This document shows positions 47,229 through 49,685 of a stretch of DNA of 49,685 bases, in pieces (position 1 is the first letter of the stretch; each line of letters opens with the position of its first letter). Both the position numbers and the translations under genes were made by a program. A model generated the notes under the pieces. The model ran no database searches. It was not told the origin of the DNA and was given only the letters and a program-made list of their open reading frames with translations. Origin of the DNA: Gammaproteobacteria bacterium (GTDB lineage: Bacteria; Pseudomonadota; Gammaproteobacteria; SZUA-229); contig JAOUNI010000015.1 of the NCBI GenBank assembly GCA_029881035.1, positions 1-49,685 on the forward strand, read 5' to 3'.

Positions 47229-48395
47229 TCATGATTGCTTGCTGGTGTCTATGATGCCGGCTGGGCCTGTAAGTGCACGCTGGATGAGATCAGCCTGACG
47301 TTTGACGCCCATTTTGCTGAAGCATGATTGCAATTGTGATCTCAGTGTATTCTTGCTGATATGCAGCATTTCCGAGATGCTGTCCAGCGTATTGCCCAGG
47401 CAGAGCAGGGTGGCCAGCCTCGCTTCAGATCGGGTCAGACCGTACAGTGATTGTATGCGTTCAGACGATAGTTCGAATGGCTGTTTATTGGTTGAAATCA
47501 GGACGAGTGCAGATTTTCGGCCAGTTGGGGTGTTGTATCGATCCTTGTTAATCGGCATGACGAGCACAGAGAGTATGTCGCCTGAAGGTATATGCTGATA
47601 GCGCATCGCGCCCCCACAAAGCGGTGAGCCAGGGTTAACCTCATGTGTCGCCGAGTAAATCAAGCATTGAAATTGTTTGTGCTCTGCAGGTGAATCTAAC
47701 TTAAGCCTGTTCCTGGCAATGCTCAGATAAGGCTTGTCAGTGATGAATGCCTCTGCGTTCGCATTCATGAAAAGTATGTTCTCCCGATCATCAACCAGTA
47801 ACAGCGGGCAATTCAGTTGATCGAGTGCGCTGTGTGAATTCGCTGTCTCGGCCCTGGAGTCACTGAGTCTGCCGATGATCTTCAGTGAACGTGAGATGTG
47901 CGGCTCCAGGTAGCGGAGAATGCTCAGGGCATCAGTGCTGAACTCGCCTCGTGCTTTGTCTCTATTTAGTGCCATATAGCAGACTGAGTTACTATCTAAG
48001 TGGATGAGCCCACCTATGCCGTAATGTAGCCCCATGGGCTTAATGTAATCGTTATAGTATTCGAGTTTTTGATATTCAACATAGGGAAGAAGGTGATGTG
48101 TGCATGAGAGAATGTTGTTGTTATCGAGAAAATTGTTTAGCCAGGGATCGATATGAATGAAATGCTGTAAGTAGCTTTCGATTCCTTCCAGGTTGCGGTT
48201 ATGTTGAAAATACGAGGTGACATGATTGGTGTTCTTGTCGATCACGCGGAAGAAGCCCTGTTCTGCGCCTAATTGTGCGGTGAGGTGTGCCAATGTCTCG
48301 TTCCACAGCGCCGGTTCAAGCGCAGAGTCGTAGATCTGCGTGATCAGGCCCTGAAGCTGATCTTGTGATATTGACAGTTTTCGCTGCGAGGTCAT
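47229..48395 (-). CDS. LuxR-type (GerE helix-turn-helix) transcriptional regulator
   Basis: 388 residues. The N-terminal two thirds contain a PAS-like sensor region (about 195-310, CPLLLVDDRENILFMNANAEAF) after a GAF-like part (about 15-170). The C-terminal DNA-binding domain (about 318-380) reads LTRSEARLATLLCLGNTLDSISEMLHISKNTLRSQLQSCFSKMGVKRQADLI in outline, the LuxR/GerE four-helix fold. It is not a response regulator (no receiver Asp), and the classical acyl-homoserine-lactone-binding pattern is not visible. Its ATG overlaps the stop of the hydrolase gene by 4 bases (ATGA), so both come from one transcript. A perfect palindrome lies upstream of that transcript. Confidence 0.88.
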   Translation of the reverse strand: MTSQRKLSISQDQLQGLITQIYDSALEPALWNETLAHLTAQLGAEQGFFRVIDKNTNHVTSYFQHNRNLEGIESYLQHFIHIDPWLNNFLDNNNILSCTHHLLPYVEYQKLEYYNDYIKPMGLHYGIGGLIHLDSNSVCYMALNRDKARGEFSTDALSILRYLEPHISRSLKIIGRLSDSRAETANSHSALDQLNCPLLLVDDRENILFMNANAEAFITDKPYLSIARNRLKLDSPAEHKQFQCLIYSATHEVNPGSPLCGGAMRYQHIPSGDILSVLVMPINKDRYNTPTGRKSALVLISTNKQPFELSSERIQSLYGLTRSEARLATLLCLGNTLDSISEMLHISKNTLRSQLQSCFSKMGVKRQADLIQRALTGPAGIIDTSKQS

Positions 48396-49237
48396 CTTGA
48401 TGACATCCTCGTTGTAATGTTTTCCAGTATTTGTCTCCAGTGCGAGAGAATAAAATAATGCCCCTGGTCAGCCAAGAAGTGTGTGTTGTCTGTGTGCAGT
48501 GACTCTGCCAGGTATTTCCCGATTTCAACGCCGATGTTCCTGTCCTTATTACCGTGCCAGAGTTCAACCTGGGCGTGGATATCTTTTAAGGTGAATGGCC
48601 AGGGCTGCACCGTATTTTTCAGGTCGAAGACCAATCCCATCGGCCCCTGCTTCAGTGCATATTCCAGGCTATCCAGGTAAGGCGTAAGTATGTTCGCATT
48701 GTTGAATATGGCCTGGTCTTCCTCTGGCATGGGTGCGCTTAACACGCTCCATGCAACATCTACTGATTCTGTCAGTGGTTTCAGTTGTTCAGTCACCGCA
48801 CCAATGTCTGTAGCCGCCAGATCGTACAGGGGTTTGAAATCGGGAGACAGGTGCGCCTGCATAGCAGGTGTGTCGTAATCGGCCAGGCCACCGACGATGG
48901 TAAGCCCGTCAACCCGGTCGCCAAGAAAATGGCTGCAGGCAAATGCATAGATGCTGCCAATAGAGTAGCCCAGTACATGGAACCGATCTATCTGCAAACC
49001 ATCTGCAAGGGTCGCTATTTTCTCTGCCCAGTCCCTGAGATTGCCCTGGGCACTGACGGGGGTATCACCGTAACCCGGTCGGTCCGGCGCAATGATGCGT
49101 AAACCCAGTTCCCTGGCTATTTCGTCAGCGGGTGCGATCTCCATTCCTGAACCGGGAGTACCATGCATGTAGATCATGGCAAGACCATCAGGGTCGCCAT
49201 AACCATGCCACGTGGGTAAGGTCGGCTCGCTACGCAT
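48392..49237 (-). CDS. Alpha/beta-fold hydrolase
   Basis: 281 residues, no signal peptide. The catalytic set is visible: oxyanion segment YMHGTPGSG, RPGYGDTP, nucleophile S92 in LGYSIGSIYAF, probable acid D232 in HGNKDRNIG, and H260 in DQGHYFILSHW. The fold includes esterases, lactonases and dehalogenases; the residues do not decide between them. It is translationally coupled to the LuxR-type regulator. Supplying or destroying the regulator's ligand is a possibility but is inferred only from the pairing. Confidence 0.88.
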   Translation of the reverse strand: MRSEPTLPTWHGYGDPDGLAMIYMHGTPGSGMEIAPADEIARELGLRIIAPDRPGYGDTPVSAQGNLRDWAEKIATLADGLQIDRFHVLGYSIGSIYAFACSHFLGDRVDGLTIVGGLADYDTPAMQAHLSPDFKPLYDLAATDIGAVTEQLKPLTESVDVAWSVLSAPMPEEDQAIFNNANILTPYLDSLEYALKQGPMGLVFDLKNTVQPWPFTLKDIHAQVELWHGNKDRNIGVEIGKYLAESLHTDNTHFLADQGHYFILSHWRQILENITTRMSSR

Positions 49238-49275
49238 AAGTTATCAGTTACCTGAGCTAGATTTTTTTATCATTT

Positions 49276-49293
49276 TTCATCCATATGGATGAA
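49276..49293. promoter_or_regulatory. Perfect 18-bp palindrome, candidate operator
   Basis: TTCATCCATATGGATGAA reads the same on both strands. It lies 39 bases before the hydrolase-LuxR operon and about 180-195 bases before the divergent secreted-protein gene. The size and symmetry suit a LuxR/GerE-type dimer site, so autoregulation is a natural guess. Confidence 0.65.
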
Positions 49294-49470
49294 GAAAGGT
49301 ATATGCCACCACAATAAAATCGCGAGTACAAGCGTTTTTTTAAGGGTATTGTTTATATTAGCAAGTTCTTATCGATCAAATTTGAAACGATGAGTTCGAT
49401 TCCAGTACAGGTATTAGCTGGGGCTGGCGAGTGTGAGAATAGTGGCCGTGTTTAGGAAGAGGTTATGTGT

Positions 49471-49685
49471 ATGAAATTTGCAGTGAGACTAACAATCTTT
49501 ATGGCTCTATTTCAAAGTGCTGGCAATGTGCTTGCGGAGAATAAATTGAGTGTTTATACCAAGCTCGATGGTGAAAAGATTACGTTCTCTGACGGCTCGG
49601 GCAATGTGAATCTCGGTTGCAGGGAAAGTTATTGTGCCAGTGTCGCAGGTAAGTACAGCCATCCGCATAATATCCAGCAGCATAA
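49471..49685 (+). CDS. Exported protein of unknown function, 3' end outside window
   Basis: The frame is open to the end of the window, with 71 complete codons. ATG at 49471 is chosen because GAGG precedes it by 8 bases; another in-frame ATG lies two codons earlier at 49465. A signal peptide is clear (MKFAVRLTIFMALFQSAGNVLA). The mature part begins ENKLSVYTKLDGEKITFSDG and has a cysteine pair in LGCRESYCAS. Too little is visible for a family call. It is divergent from the hydrolase-LuxR operon. Confidence 0.7.
   Translation, partial: MKFAVRLTIFMALFQSAGNVLAENKLSVYTKLDGEKITFSDGSGNVNLGCRESYCASVAGKYSHPHNIQQH

Overview
The window is a gammaproteobacterial chromosome segment. Several conserved gene orders point that way: smc-zipA-ligA; pdxJ-acpS next to a BarA/GacS-type kinase and cysM-rlmD; rluC-gph-sppA facing rne; cysS; and rpsF-rpsR-DUF2232-rplI-dnaB-alr. 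ZipA and BarA/GacS are themselves gammaproteobacterial markers. An octaheme tetrathionate-reductase-type cytochrome operon suggests a metabolism that uses inorganic sulfur or nitrogen compounds when oxygen is low. I do not assign a genus.

Layout. 1-3.5 kb: end of smc, then zipA and ligA. 3.5-6.8 kb (minus strand): a CHASE2-class III adenylate cyclase followed by an HD protein with cyclic-nucleotide-phosphodiesterase-like metal motifs. 7-8.1 kb: pdxJ and acpS. 8.1-14 kb (minus, AT-rich): TonB-dependent receptor, then periplasmic binding protein, then BarA/GacS hybrid kinase. 14-16.3 kb: cysM and rlmD. 16.4-20.7 kb (minus): CHASE2 Ser/Thr kinase, PP2C phosphatase and FHA protein. 20.8-23.4 kb (minus): rluC, HAD phosphatase, sppA. 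23.4-26.5 kb: long rne leader and rne. 26.5-28.5 kb: low-molecular-weight protein tyrosine phosphatase and cysS. 28.5-33.4 kb: ribosomal protein operon, dnaB, alr. 33.5-37.1 kb: two lipoproteins. 37.2-40.3 kb (minus): fdxA and an AddB-like nuclease. 40.5 kb: galU. 41.5-46.5 kb: an FNR-like site followed by DUF302 protein, octaheme cytochrome c, cytochrome b, TlpA-like protein and an unrecognised protein, ended by a terminator.

At 46.6 kb there is only the 3' half of a tRNA-Asn gene, on the minus strand. A gene-poor stretch follows, with CGAA words repeated at 11-bp spacing and an 11-bp tandem repeat. I read this as the attachment-site end of an integrated element that extends to the right beyond the window. 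Inside it lie an alpha/beta hydrolase-LuxR pair, a perfect 18-bp palindrome in its divergent promoter region, and the start of a secreted protein.

How the parts fit: the first 21 kb is unusually dense in membrane sensing (cAMP making and probable breaking, a GacS kinase with its own periplasmic and outer-membrane partners, and a Ser/Thr kinase-phosphatase-FHA set) set around housekeeping genes. The points most worth following are the GacS-binding protein-receptor operon, the octaheme operon with its unrecognised last gene, and the tRNA-Asn boundary with its repeats and palindrome.
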